From contig VZQC01005710.1 of assembly GCA_009823505.1 (NCBI GenBank), positions 1,949,132-2,013,131 on the forward strand: a DNA stretch of 64,000 nucleotides, in the 5' to 3' direction. Under the pieces are notes generated by a model. It was given only the letters and a program-made list of their open reading frames with translations, was not told the DNA's origin and made no database searches. Position numbers and translations under genes: made by a program. Source of the DNA: Rhizomys pruinosus. Taxonomy: Eukaryota; Chordata; Mammalia; Rodentia; Spalacidae. Positions 59,301 to 60,231 of this stretch are shown here, one piece after another; the first letter of the stretch is position 1, and every line of letters begins with the position of its first letter.

Positions 59301-60054
59301 CTCAGTGCCTCACTCCACCACCAGGTACTGTGGTGTCTAAGGACCTCACACAGCTGTGTGACAGAGGCTGACCTTGTCCAGCACCTTCCCCCAACAGCCA
59401 AGATCAACAACTAAATCAGGACTGTTTTCAAAGCAAGAGAGAAGTCCAATATCATCAGAAGGGCGGGTCACCTTTCCAAGAGCATCTTCCACATCCCATC
59501 ATCAAGAAAGACCAAACACTGGGCGTGGTGGCCCACACCTTTAATCCCAGTACTCGGGAGGCAGAGGCAGGTGGATCTCTGTGAGTTCAAGGCCAGCCTG
59601 GTCTACAGAGCAAGATCCAGGCCAGTTGGGACTAAAGGGAGACCCCGTCTCAAAAATACCAAAAAAAAAAAAAAAAAAGAAAGACCAAGCCTCCTTTTGT
59701 TATAAATGCTTCTGAAAGGCTGTGTGCCCTACCTACCCAGAAGATACATGCTTTCCTGGAGTGTTAGTGGAAACTTAAACAGGTACAGTTGAGCTTTAGA
59801 GGAATCAGGGTACCTGATAGCCCAAAGGTGGCCATAGATTTCACCTGCCACTCCATCTCGTCCTTATTGATCTCAAAAACCACGTTGGCATCCTGGAAGA
59901 ACTGGTCCATGAGAGGCCGAAGATGGTTGAGGTCTCCTGCAACCAGGGCGGCGTGGTATTCAAGCTCTAGTGTCCCAGCCTTCATCTGAGGCTCTTTCTC
60001 CATCTTCTGAAAGATTTGCAGTTTTCCTCTGACTGGCTCTGGCCGTTTCTCCAT
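6771..60054 (-). CDS. Asb18: Asb18, five-exon gene model: ankyrin repeat and SOCS box protein 18
   Basis: Joined model, minus strand: 60054-59814, 55752-55485, 28222-27715, 8833-8720, 6956-6771 (241+268+508+114+186 = 1317 bases, 438 residues plus TGA). All introns are GT-AG and all phases agree (1, 2, 0, 0). Seen in the protein: an N-terminal segment (1-90), about seven ankyrin repeats (roughly 91-330), a linker (331-377) and a SOCS box (about 390-438). Known for the family: ASB proteins present substrates to an elongin B/C-Cullin5-Rbx2 ubiquitin ligase; the substrate of ASB18 is not established as far as I know. I recognised the gene from close similarity to human ASB18 as I remember it (about 466 residues); ASB10 is the nearest paralogue. 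No frameshift or internal stop is visible. The first-exon choice is the only uncertain part. Confidence 0.93.
7134..7274 (+). mobile_element. B1 SINE
   Basis: aagccaagtgctgtggcacac...gacaccctgtctcaaag; the A-tail has become the microsatellite that follows. Confidence 0.88.
7274..7424. repeat. (GGAAA)n microsatellite, about 30 uninterrupted units
   Basis: 150 bases of perfect AAGGA/GGAAA units, grown from the A-tail of the B1 at 7134-7274. A pure purine strand. Confidence 0.98.
7432..7645 (+). mobile_element. B2 SINE
   Basis: tatggctggaaagatggttcagtgcttaagagc... to cataaaaatcataaag. Confidence 0.9.
7666..7886 (+). mobile_element. B2 SINE
   Basis: gggggctggagaaatggctcagtgg... to aaataaaaaaaattaaaa; lies 20 bases after the previous B2, same orientation. 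Confidence 0.92.
8003..8063 (-). mobile_element. B1 SINE, 3' fragment only
   Basis: Poly-T/TTTG tail then gagacagggtctccctatagc; the rest of the B1 is missing. Confidence 0.75.
8335..8545 (-). mobile_element. Ancient Tigger-like MITE fragment
   Basis: ctctggatcacctctcaatc...gttactgtactgtgttattt...ccaaatatttttggtctatggttggtt matches the reverse of the mammalian repeat with 'tccgtggattcaaccaac' and 'agtaatctagagatga'. A second copy lies at 8.2-38.7 kb distance, at 38235-38650. Superfamily from memory. Confidence 0.5.
8546..9288. other. Unique sequence around exon 4
   Basis: Apart from the coding exon, nothing recognised. Confidence 0.4.
8720..8833 (-). CDS. Asb18: Asb18 coding exon 4, linker between ankyrin domain and SOCS box
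   Basis: Residues 340-377, exactly 38 codons with phase 0 at both ends. The acceptor is CCCCCAG|GTGCTGAG and the donor TACCAG|GTGAGG. The peptide contains [11 protein letters not shown] and [12 protein letters not shown], matching the linker between the last ankyrin repeat and the SOCS box in ASB18 and ASB10. It has no ATG, so an ATG-based ORF scan misses it. Confidence 0.94.
9290..9521 (-). mobile_element. B2 SINE
   Basis: Reverse orientation, with a short internal insertion (gtactacatatattcaatgtcc, about 9368-9390). Confidence 0.88.
9600..9795 (+). mobile_element. Ancient DNA transposon fragment
   Basis: gtattcaatgcatctttgacttgtgatacttccaacttacaatg...tttattgggatgtagcgtcattgtcag follows the mammalian repeat 'aatgcattttcgacttacgatattttcaacttacgatgg'. 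Family name uncertain. Confidence 0.5.
9991..10211 (-). mobile_element. B2 SINE (no 17-bp duplication)
   Basis: gtcggattcccctggaactggagttaaagatgg shows the single-copy form of the segment that is doubled in other copies. Confidence 0.92.
10397..10506 (-). mobile_element. B1 SINE fragment
   Basis: ggaactcactctggagaccagg...gtgctggaattaaaggcatg. Confidence 0.75.
10523..10739 (-). mobile_element. B2 SINE
   Basis: Reverse orientation, complete from tail (ttatttatttttattttatg) to head (gccatctctccaggccc). Confidence 0.92.
10838..10943 (-). mobile_element. B2 SINE, 3' half only
   Basis: Stops after gcaatgccagtggaggacagaagagg. Confidence 0.75.
11080..11237 (-). mobile_element. B1 SINE
   Basis: Reverse, nearly complete; gtcttttcgagacagggtctcc to gcgccaccacgcccagc. 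Confidence 0.92.
11421..11766 (-). mobile_element. B2 SINE, interrupted
   Basis: 3' part at 11421-11475 and 5' part at 11672-11766 flank about 195 bases of AT-rich non-B2 sequence that contains aatataatattgtttaagcaatat-type inverted words. Confidence 0.6.
11928..12075 (+). mobile_element. B1 SINE
   Basis: tgccggatgtggtggcgtg to gtctcaaaaggactaaaaaaa. Confidence 0.9.
12089..12365 (+). mobile_element. B1 SINE split by a younger B1, then cut by the gap
   Basis: B1 head 12089-12113, resumes at 12298 (ggcatacacttttaatcccagc) and runs into Ns at 12366. The interruption is the reverse B1 listed separately. Confidence 0.9.
12112..12297 (-). mobile_element. B1 SINE nested in B1, with target-site duplication
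   Basis: Reverse B1 with a (TTTA)n tail (12112-12152). The 15-base word tggcatacactttta occurs on both sides (about 12099-12113 and 12297-12311), a perfect duplication. Confidence 0.93.
12366..13353. other. Assembly gap (988 Ns)
   Basis: Flanked by a forward B1 on the left and a reverse B1 with a T-run on the right. Frames crossing it are meaningless. Confidence 1.
13354..13507 (-). mobile_element. B1 SINE at gap edge
   Basis: Starts in its T-tail at the first base after the Ns; complete to caccaccacgcccagtg. Confidence 0.92.
13509..13622 (-). mobile_element. Old B1/ID-B1 related SINE
   Basis: gagataggattttgctatctagcccaggcaggtctcaaacc...gtgctgggattataggcatat, more diverged than the B1s around it. 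Confidence 0.65.
13987..14213 (+). mobile_element. B2 SINE, small deletion in head
   Basis: gggagctggagagatggatcagcagaagacc lacks the usual ~25 bases after 'cag'. Tail (TAAC)n, (AAAG)n. Confidence 0.85.
14238..14370 (+). mobile_element. B1 SINE, diverged
   Basis: tcaaacagggcacacacctttaaaccc to accttgtttcaacc. Confidence 0.8.
14513..14738 (+). mobile_element. B2 SINE
   Basis: agggctggagagatggttcagtgg to ataaaaataataaataaaaaaatg. Confidence 0.92.
14745..14930 (+). mobile_element. B1 SINE with (CAAA)n tail
   Basis: aagccaggcatggtggcagatg; tail 14881-14930 of CAAA units. Confidence 0.92.
14938..15168 (+). mobile_element. B4-type (ID plus B1 dimer) SINE
   Basis: ID-like left half (gctgaggatatagttcggt...aagttcaatcactgat) followed by a B1-like right half (gtggtgcaggcctgcattcccagc). 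Confidence 0.65.
15169..15915. other. Unique sequence, no gene
   Basis: No repeat or coding signal recognised. Confidence 0.4.
15918..16144 (-). mobile_element. B2 SINE
   Basis: Complete reverse copy, tail TTATTTATTATTTTTATT. Confidence 0.92.
16155..16317 (-). mobile_element. B1 SINE
   Basis: T18 tail then tttttgagacagggtctcc, little diverged. Confidence 0.93.
16384..16598 (-). mobile_element. B2 SINE
   Basis: Reverse copy ending gccatctctcagtct. Confidence 0.9.
16750..17036 (-). mobile_element. B4-type SINE expanded by a minisatellite
   Basis: The right part (16950-17036: gggattcaaactcaggacc...accactgagccatctctccag) is an ID-like head in reverse. The left part is a B1-like head in reverse repeated five times. 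Confidence 0.65.
16776..16943. repeat. 33-bp minisatellite, five copies
   Basis: Unit begins CAGCGCTGGTTTGCAGGCAT and ends GTGCAGCCACGCC. Copies differ only at the GGTTTGC/GGTTGGC/GGATTGC position. 33 is a multiple of three, so repeats stay open in several frames. Confidence 0.95.
17037..17495. other. Unique sequence, no gene
   Basis: Nothing recognised; several chance frames overlap at 17106-17352. Confidence 0.4.
17498..17605 (-). mobile_element. B3 SINE fragment
   Basis: tgtgtgtatgcacacaatgtgtgtggaggtcagaggacaact...ataatgtgggtcttga. Confidence 0.65.
17606..18189. other. Unique sequence, no gene
   Basis: Pyrimidine-rich, with long overlapping frames on the plus strand (17739-18279) that show no family content. 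Confidence 0.4.
18190..18620. promoter_or_regulatory. Candidate conserved intronic enhancer in intron 3
   Basis: Repeat-free, mixed composition, dense in homeodomain-like cores (CTTCATTATTTTTACG, TCAGCTAATGAGG, GAAAATTAAGGG). At 18559-18580 there is a perfect inverted repeat with arms TACCTAATT and AATTAGGTA around a 4-base spacer. Function inferred from sequence style only. Confidence 0.4.
18850..19492. repeat. 46-bp minisatellite, 14 copies
   Basis: Units begin AGACTCGGACCCCTCACAGG and end CCGTCCAGTTCAGCT; copy 1 is 45 bases, the other 13 are 46. Variant sites (CCTCACAGGG / CCTTCCCAAGG; CGCTC/CACTC/TGCTC) are shared between neighbouring copies, showing stepwise expansion. Confidence 0.97.
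19687..20045 (+). mobile_element. Rodent hAT/Charlie-type element (URR1-like)
   Basis: tgatggttaacttgattatcaacttgactgg to aataaacctttccttcctgaaagtgcttttgtcagctatttcatcacag. Family name from memory. Confidence 0.65.
20218..20402 (-). mobile_element. B2 SINE (duplication subfamily), head missing
   Basis: Carries the doubled ctggaactggagttct segment, then stops at gtgggtgctg, where the next B2 tail begins. Confidence 0.88.
20403..20623 (-). mobile_element. B2 SINE
   Basis: Complete reverse copy whose tail abuts the truncated B2 before it, likely inserted into or recombined with it. Confidence 0.9.
20624..21137. other. Unique sequence, no gene
   Basis: No repeat assigned with confidence. Confidence 0.35.
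21138..21352 (+). mobile_element. B2 SINE
   Basis: gactggagagatggctcagtagttaac to ataaaaagaataaaatag. Confidence 0.9.
21590..22000. promoter_or_regulatory. Candidate conserved non-coding element in intron 3
   Basis: Repeat-free and GC-mixed, with TGTGATTTATGTCACA (21767-21782, imperfect inverted repeat around a CDX/HOX-like ATTTATG) and TCTATTTAAAGTA near 21845. Looks like regulatory DNA; inference. Confidence 0.35.
22001..22790. other. Unique sequence, no gene
   Basis: No repeat or coding frame recognised. Confidence 0.4.
22800..23053. repeat. 250-bp polypyrimidine tract
   Basis: (TTTC)n, (TC)n, (TTCC)n, (CCTCCCTT)n, (CCTTT)n and (TTCC)n blocks in series, essentially free of purines on the plus strand. 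Confidence 0.97.
23054..23920. other. Unique sequence, no gene
   Basis: No repeat assigned. The frame at 23330-23668 minus shows no family content. Confidence 0.4.
24025..24306 (-). mobile_element. B2 SINE with internal 27-bp triplication
   Basis: A normal reverse B2 except that its 3' half contains three copies of a 27-base unit (24071-24151). Confidence 0.9.
24071..24151. repeat. 27-bp x 3 tandem repeat inside B2
   Basis: Unit begins CCTGCATGTACGTAAGTGGA and ends CCTGTGT; copies 2 and 3 are identical, copy 1 has T for C at one CpG. Confidence 0.95.
24466..24661 (-). mobile_element. B1 SINE with (TTTC)n tail and target-site duplication
   Basis: ggactgcaagcatttt occurs at 24454-24469 and again at 25389-25404. 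The B1 head resumes at 25378 (acatgcccgg) because an L1 was later inserted into it. Confidence 0.92.
24662..25363 (+). mobile_element. L1 3' end(s) inserted in the B1
   Basis: Two L1 3' UTR-like blocks, each A-rich at its end (24916-24933 and 25350-25363). Flanked by taaaggcatgcact (24648-24661) and taaaggcgtgcact (25364-25377), a 14-base duplication with one difference. Confidence 0.85.
25549..25784 (+). mobile_element. B2 SINE, small indels
   Basis: gggctggagagatagcacaatgg; carries a diverged 17-bp duplication (ccaattcaggagaactc / agttccaggggaatccg). Confidence 0.88.
25793..25985 (+). mobile_element. B1 SINE with (CAA)n tail
   Basis: ggccaggtgtggtgatgaac; tail (CAA)12 at 25947-25982. Confidence 0.88.
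26011..26165 (+). mobile_element. B2 SINE, internally deleted, with (CA)n
   Basis: Head 26011-26058 joins the 3' half near 26060; (CA)14 at 26137-26164. Confidence 0.8.
26172..26314 (-). mobile_element. B1 SINE
   Basis: gtttttgagacagggtctctctgtagc to gggattaaaggtgtccgcc. Confidence 0.9.
26355..26866 (-). mobile_element. B4-related repeats with (GT)n and (GAGT)n
   Basis: TG-rich start, gaggtcaacctcgggtgggtgccattcc, a (GAGT)6 run near 26750-26776, then gtgctgaggatccaaagtcaggttcttatgc. Confidence 0.5.
26868..27060 (-). mobile_element. B1 SINE with (GTTT)n tail
   Basis: Tail 26870-26911, then gtcttttcgagacagggtctcc; little diverged. Confidence 0.92.
27061..27714. other. Unique intron 3 sequence flanking exon 3
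   Basis: No repeat recognised; CpG content rises sharply towards the exon. Confidence 0.5.
27715..28222 (-). CDS. Asb18: Asb18 coding exon 3, ankyrin repeats 3 (end)-7
   Basis: Residues 170-339. The acceptor is CCCCCGCAG|GTGCGCGC and the donor CCCAAG|GTAAGG. Seen: [12 protein letters not shown] (191-202), [10 protein letters not shown] (223-232, longer inter-repeat loop), [11 protein letters not shown] (266-276), [10 protein letters not shown] (298-307), then the ASB10/18 signature [19 protein letters not shown] ending exactly at the splice site. The exon is strikingly CpG- and GC-rich compared with its introns and opens long spurious frames on both strands; only this minus frame has protein-family content. 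The 508-base exon carries four to five repeats without an intron. Confidence 0.97.
28223..29880. other. Unique intron 2 sequence
   Basis: No SINE in about 1.6 kb. A (GT)n tract at 29286-29352. ATGCAAAT (octamer, near 29745) lies in a clean block, 29700-29880, that could be regulatory. Confidence 0.4.
29286..29352. repeat. (GT)n microsatellite
   Basis: GTGTGT with TCTG interruptions. Confidence 0.95.
30293..30540 (+). mobile_element. B2 SINE, 17-bp-duplication subfamily
   Basis: agggctggagagatggcctagtgg; ctccaattccaggaaaa/ctccagttccaggggaa; CpG-rich and young. Confidence 0.95.
30628..30806 (+). mobile_element. B1 SINE
   Basis: catgccaggtgaggtggcacac, short deletion after gatctctatgagg, mixed A/C tail. 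Confidence 0.85.
30807..30950 (+). mobile_element. L1 3' UTR end
   Basis: agaacacatgaggttgggagg...gggtagatttgaccaaaatacattgtatgaattttgaaat is the usual last part of rodent L1 3' UTRs. Confidence 0.6.
30951..32120. other. Unique intron 2 sequence, no gene
   Basis: No repeat or coding frame recognised. Confidence 0.4.
32124..32280 (+). mobile_element. B1 SINE
   Basis: ataagccaggtatggtagtgc to ctgtctcaacaaacag. Confidence 0.9.
32288..32454 (-). mobile_element. B3 SINE
   Basis: ttatttatgtgtgtgtgtgc...ggaggtcagaggacatctc...ctctgccatcccgctggctcc. Confidence 0.7.
32455..33110. other. Unique sequence, no gene
   Basis: Chance frames on both strands at 32475-32907 have no family content. Confidence 0.4.
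33112..33308 (-). mobile_element. B4-related repeat fragment
   Basis: TG-rich start, ttgagacatggttcctctgaagctggagctcaccc, then gcactggggttacagacag. Confidence 0.5.
33312..33722 (+). mobile_element. URR1-like hAT element, nearly complete
   Basis: gttagttttgtcaacttgatacacacctag to gcaaataaactctttcctcc...tttgtcacagcacaggaaagtacctgag. Family name from memory. Confidence 0.75.
33813..33985 (+). mobile_element. B1 SINE
   Basis: tgccaggtgtggtgacgcac to ctcgaaaagaccaaaaaaaa. Confidence 0.93.
33990..34212 (+). mobile_element. B2 SINE
   Basis: gggctggaaagttggctcagtgg to ataaaataaaaataataaac. Confidence 0.92.
34568..34607. repeat. (CAG)13 microsatellite
   Basis: Pure CAG triplets in intron 2. Plus reading would give polyglutamine, minus polycysteine or other runs, but no gene encodes it here. 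Confidence 0.97.
35645..35673 (+). repeat. G-rich run with G-quadruplex potential
   Basis: Four G tracts of 5-7 bases separated by single T residues. Confidence 0.8.
35777..36003 (+). mobile_element. B2 SINE (left arm of inverted pair)
   Basis: gagggctggagagatggctcagcag to aataaaaataataaatac. Confidence 0.92.
36004..36213 (-). mobile_element. B2 SINE (right arm of inverted pair)
   Basis: Starts in its tail directly at the tail of the preceding B2; ends gccatctctccagcccc. Single-copy form of the 17-bp segment. Confidence 0.92.
36478..36643 (-). mobile_element. B1 SINE, diverged
   Basis: ggttttaaggtagggtctccctgtagc to gttgggattaaaagtgtgcat. Confidence 0.85.
36688..36935 (-). mobile_element. 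B2 SINE, 17-bp-duplication subfamily
   Basis: Carries ctggaactggagttct/cctggaattggagtt; tail at 36688-36715. Confidence 0.94.
37350..37525 (-). mobile_element. B1 SINE with scrambled body and perfect target-site duplication
   Basis: Flanked by identical 16-mers ccatttgtccatcttt (37336-37351, 37526-37541) and with a clean T19 tail, yet the body has many small insertions and deletions (gggagccaccatcctgtgctgg, gtagacggcaggctgg, caagtgctaggagttaagg). Confidence 0.9.
37632..37929. repeat. 36/37-bp minisatellite, 8 copies, with CTCF-like cores
   Basis: Unit GCTGAGGATGCCCACCAGGG + GCGCCCTCACAGGGGA, starting at 37632, 37669, 37706, 37742, 37778, 37814, 37850 and 37886, then a partial ninth. The first two units are 37 bases and contain CCACCAGGGGGCGCC (37643-37657) and CCACCAGGAGGCGCC (37680-37694). 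The others lack one G in the run. Confidence 0.96.
38235..38650 (+). mobile_element. Ancient Tigger-like MITE, near complete
   Basis: tgtccgtgggtctac...ctgcatccacagatccaaccag...gaggttatttaacatatactggacggtgcgtgtgggttctgttcaaatatagtgccatttcagacataggacttgagcatcc follows a known mammalian repeat from end to end. Related to the copy at 8335-8545. Superfamily from memory. Confidence 0.55.
38651..40135. other. Unassigned AT-rich sequence
   Basis: No SINE for almost 1.5 kb and no coding frame. Could be an old LTR element or unique DNA; I cannot assign it. Confidence 0.35.
40140..40345 (+). mobile_element. Old L1 fragment
   Basis: agaagagttgtggagacagcatcaagagc...ctcaagttgagagcttacattatc...aagaaactaacattggtacaacccag resembles L1M-type 3' sequence. 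Confidence 0.45.
40350..40668 (+). mobile_element. Rodent Charlie-type hAT element (RCHARR1/URR1-like)
   Basis: gtgatggttgaatgaggacatcccccaaaggctcc...gtaagccaaataaactcttctttctgaaagttgcctttgtcatgg. Name from memory. Confidence 0.6.
40669..41875. other. Unassigned intron 2 sequence, no gene
   Basis: Purine-rich run at 41445-41515 and other low-complexity patches; no coding exon. Confidence 0.35.
41878..42612 (+). mobile_element. Rodent Lx-type L1 3' region
   Basis: ggaaggtgctgtgcaggcagctgggagacaaaagccattaacagtctt...gagaataagtatctgtggagagctcagccac is a repeat I associate with rodent L1 3' regions. The same family lies in reverse at 48930-49560. Confidence 0.55.
42618..42870 (+). mobile_element. 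B2 SINE
   Basis: gagggctggaaggattgctcagtgg; long (AAATA)n tail. Confidence 0.92.
43292..43455 (+). mobile_element. B1 SINE
   Basis: gggctgggcgtggtggcac to gactcaaaaagaacaaaaaaaa; inserted in an older SINE whose parts lie at 43255-43291 and 43456-43555. Confidence 0.92.
43797..44180 (+). mobile_element. MaLR-type solo LTR (MLT/MST-like)
   Basis: ctatggtttgaatgtgtgtctcc...cattgaaatttaatcctcaac...gggaccttgatcttcaccctctcagcctccaaaaatg...taaattacccaaccc...gttatagcagcaggaacgaattgg: start, body and 3' end of a MaLR LTR. No internal region seen. Confidence 0.7.
44427..44659 (-). mobile_element. B2 SINE with inserted palindrome
   Basis: Reverse B2; about 30 extra bases near 44530-44575 create an inverted repeat. 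Confidence 0.88.
44944..45176 (+). mobile_element. B1 SINE with (CCAA)n tail
   Basis: gggccacgtgtggtggcactcacc to cagcctgtgtaaaaaaa, then accaagcaaccaa repeats at 45097-45160. Confidence 0.85.
45266..45495 (+). mobile_element. B2 SINE
   Basis: gggggctggagagatggcctagtgg, single-copy segment form. Confidence 0.92.
45737..45962 (+). mobile_element. B2 SINE
   Basis: ggagctggaaagatggctcagg to ataaaaataaatgataatt. Confidence 0.9.
45964..46205 (+). mobile_element. B2 SINE, 17-bp-duplication subfamily
   Basis: gggggctggagagatgacctagcgg; duplicated ctccaattccaggagaa/ctccagttccaggagaa. Confidence 0.94.
47495..47704 (+). mobile_element. B2 SINE, diverged
   Basis: gggggttggagagattgctcggcag to acataaaaataaac. 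Confidence 0.88.
47798..47890 (-). mobile_element. B1 SINE fragment
   Basis: ggagacaagccctccttgtagcc to cctcagtctcatagag. Confidence 0.75.
47922..48237 (-). mobile_element. URR1-like hAT element split by a B1
   Basis: tttatgttgctgtgataaagcacagtgaac...(B1)...atgtagctcacatgtccaggtcccagtccatcactgaagg is the reverse of the rodent Charlie-type repeat. Confidence 0.6.
47990..48144 (-). mobile_element. B1 SINE with perfect target-site duplication
   Basis: gggaaggagattttt at 47979-47993 and 48145-48159 brackets a little-diverged reverse B1. Confidence 0.94.
48240..48446 (+). mobile_element. B1 SINE with internal duplication
   Basis: The segment gttcaaggccagcctggtct followed by acatgg occurs twice (near 48308 and 48346), lengthening the B1 by about 40 bases. 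Confidence 0.9.
48500..48860 (+). mobile_element. Old L1 3' end split by a B1
   Basis: ttttgtttgatatgcaaaattataaaacttatacatattaatg...tatcctcaaatattggttattactt. The B1 between is listed separately. Confidence 0.45.
48668..48826 (+). mobile_element. B1 SINE
   Basis: tgccgggcgtggtggcacatg to ctcgaaaagaccaaaaa; short repeat aagarctat on both sides. Confidence 0.93.
48930..49560 (-). mobile_element. Rodent Lx-type L1 3' region, reverse
   Basis: gcatcaaatgccaatagctcctcagccac...gtgagcaggttttgtgcatgatgtcacaattgctatgagttcat...gtaatcatccaccgcatctc. Interrupts the collinear L1 fossil. Confidence 0.55.
49595..49635. repeat. (TTA)n microsatellite
   Basis: About 13 triplets. Confidence 0.95.
49853..50125 (+). 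mobile_element. B4/ID-B1 fragment followed by an L1 3' end
   Basis: gatcagcactcagagggctgaggcaggaggatc...ggttatatagcaa, then gatactcaaaatacactgtatgaaattctcaaaaattcaataaa. Confidence 0.5.
50143..50306 (-). mobile_element. B1 SINE
   Basis: Interrupted T-tail then gagacagggtctccctgtagc to caccaccacgcctggc; aaatctaagaattttt occurs on both sides (near 50136 and 50307). Confidence 0.93.
50389..50613 (+). mobile_element. B2 SINE, small indels
   Basis: gggggctggagagatgatggctcagtgg to aataaaaaatataaaaag. Confidence 0.9.
50920..51119 (+). mobile_element. B1 SINE with 37-base A run
   Basis: ggtgtcgggcatggtggcg to ctcgaaaagaaccaaaaaac; A-run 51083-51119. agaagccact precedes and follows it (near 50907 and 51121), a target-site duplication. 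Confidence 0.94.
51450..51787 (-). mobile_element. (TG)n and B4-related repeat
   Basis: (TG)17 at 51453-51486, then ggaggccagaggtcaagc...gtgggacagggtctctcatagg...gtgggtgctggtgatcaaactcatg. Confidence 0.55.
52505..52930 (+). mobile_element. B2 SINE split by a reverse B2
   Basis: Forward head 52505-52569, then forward 3' half 52803-52925; ccgtcttt occurs at both junctions. Confidence 0.88.
52571..52800 (-). mobile_element. B2 SINE nested in B2
   Basis: Reverse copy, CpG-rich, single-copy segment form; ends gccatctctccagcccc. Confidence 0.92.
52931..53172 (+). mobile_element. B2 SINE, 17-bp-duplication subfamily
   Basis: ggggccggagagatggcctagcgg; duplication intact; A-tail. Confidence 0.95.
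53206..53422 (-). mobile_element. B2 SINE
   Basis: Reverse copy; gatttcttatttttattttatg to gccatctctccagacccc. Confidence 0.9.
54057..54247 (-). mobile_element. B1 SINE with (CCT)n
   Basis: (CCT)17 at 54058-54110 precedes a diverged reverse B1. Confidence 0.85.
54248..54640. other. Unique sequence, no gene
   Basis: T17 run at 54513-54529; rising CpG content on both sides. Confidence 0.4.
54641..55045. promoter_or_regulatory. Intragenic CpG island with homeodomain cluster
   Basis: Two very CpG-rich parts (54660-54780, 54885-55040) around an AT-rich core with TGTCACACTGTGACA (54791-54805, T-box-like palindrome), ATTATCATTAAAAA and CTAATTTTTC. GCGCTAATTAACCC follows near 54954. Lies 440 bases from exon 2. 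Alternative promoter or enhancer; inference. Confidence 0.45.
55046..55440. repeat. Degenerate GGGGACC/AGGTCTG-type repeat
   Basis: Irregular recurrences of tggggac, gggtcag and gacctgg spaced about 20-40 bases. No exact unit, so probably an eroded minisatellite. Confidence 0.5.
55485..55752 (-). CDS. Asb18: Asb18 coding exon 2, ankyrin repeats 1-3 (start)
   Basis: Residues 81-170. The acceptor is CCCTTCCAG|GCCTCTGG and the donor TCGG|GTAAGA. Ankyrin signatures seen: [12 protein letters not shown] (from residue 92), [12 protein letters not shown] (from about 125) and LAPLHLCRT (from about 157), each followed by a helix ending in a LLL..GADP-type turn. The reading frame is intact. Entry phase 1 and exit phase 2 match both neighbours. 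A CpG-rich block ends about 450 bases downstream in intron 2. Confidence 0.96.
55755..57060. other. Intron 1, mostly unique
   Basis: No SINE recognised; (TG)21 at 56326-56368. Confidence 0.45.
56326..56368. repeat. (TG)n microsatellite
   Basis: About 21 units. Confidence 0.96.
57062..57430 (+). mobile_element. B4-type SINE with (CA)n tail
   Basis: ID-like left part (gggagatgctcagttgg...gagttccatccccagaaccc), B1-like right part, then tail with (GACA)n(CA)n at 57368-57422. Confidence 0.65.
57431..57870. other. Unique intron 1 sequence
   Basis: Nothing recognised. Confidence 0.4.
57890..58215. repeat. AT-rich block with recurring ATTATAT/TACATA words
   Basis: Over 300 bases of quasi-periodic attacataat-like words, self-complementary in places (tatatatagta). 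No clear unit. Confidence 0.7.
58383..58633 (-). mobile_element. B2 SINE, 17-bp-duplication subfamily, partly deleted
   Basis: The doubled segment has lost a few bases (ctggaactggaattctggaattggag); otherwise CpG-rich. Confidence 0.92.
58641..58869 (-). mobile_element. B2 SINE
   Basis: Same orientation directly after the preceding B2; older. Confidence 0.9.
58870..59515. other. Unique intron 1 sequence
   Basis: Nothing recognised. Confidence 0.4.
59517..59688 (+). mobile_element. B1 SINE
   Basis: cactgggcgtggtggcccac to gtctcaaaaataccaaaaaa; agaaagaccaa on both sides (near 59504 and 59679). Confidence 0.93.
59814..60054 (-). CDS. Asb18: Asb18 coding exon 1 (proposed start)
   Basis: Residues 1-80 plus one base. 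The donor is CTATCAG|GTACC at 59813/59812. The segment [17 protein letters not shown] is typical of ASB18. The ATG at 60054 is the first in this frame; no in-frame stop is visible for at least about 60 bases upstream, so an upstream exon cannot be excluded. Residues 31-48 ([18 protein letters not shown]) line up with the same pre-ankyrin segment of ASB10 as I recall it, which supports reading straight through. Alternative: an acceptor TTGCAG|GAGACC at 59937/59936 would give a 123-base internal exon, also phase 1, with the true first exon beyond the right edge. The human protein I remember has a different N-terminus, which would fit that alternative. The downstream half is near certain; the first 40 residues are moderately likely. 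Confidence 0.85.
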
Positions 60055-60168
60055 TACTAAGCAGCTGATTTCAGAACAGCTCTTCAGAGGGGAAGATGGC
60101 CTTCTAGAACATATTCTATTTCTACTGTCATTGCTTGATTGTCCTCCAGTTGCGGCCAGATGGCGGTG

Positions 60169-60176
60169 TATTTATA
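60169..60176 (-). promoter_or_regulatory. TATA-like box upstream of Asb18 exon 1
   Basis: On the minus strand this reads TATAAATA, 115 bases upstream of the proposed ATG, which would put transcription start near 60140-60145 with a 5' UTR of about 90 bases. Between it and the ATG lies GCCGCCATCTGG (about 60155-60166), a YY1-like and E-box-like site. Supports 60054 as a genuine start, but promoter use is inferred. Confidence 0.5.
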
Positions 60177-60214
60177 ACTCCTGTGGGCTCTGATTTGATA
60201 GTGGTTACTTGATA

Positions 60215-60231
60215 TGACCAAGGTCATGTGA
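60215..60231. promoter_or_regulatory. Nuclear-receptor-like palindrome overlapping a CATGTG E-box
   Basis: TGACCAAGGTCA (60215-60226) contains AGGTCA half sites on both strands and a one-mismatch ERR-type extended half site (TNAAGGTCA). TCATGTGA (60224-60231) overlaps it and resembles a USF/TFE-type E-box. They lie 40-60 bases upstream of the TATA-like box. Binding is not shown by sequence alone. Confidence 0.35.
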
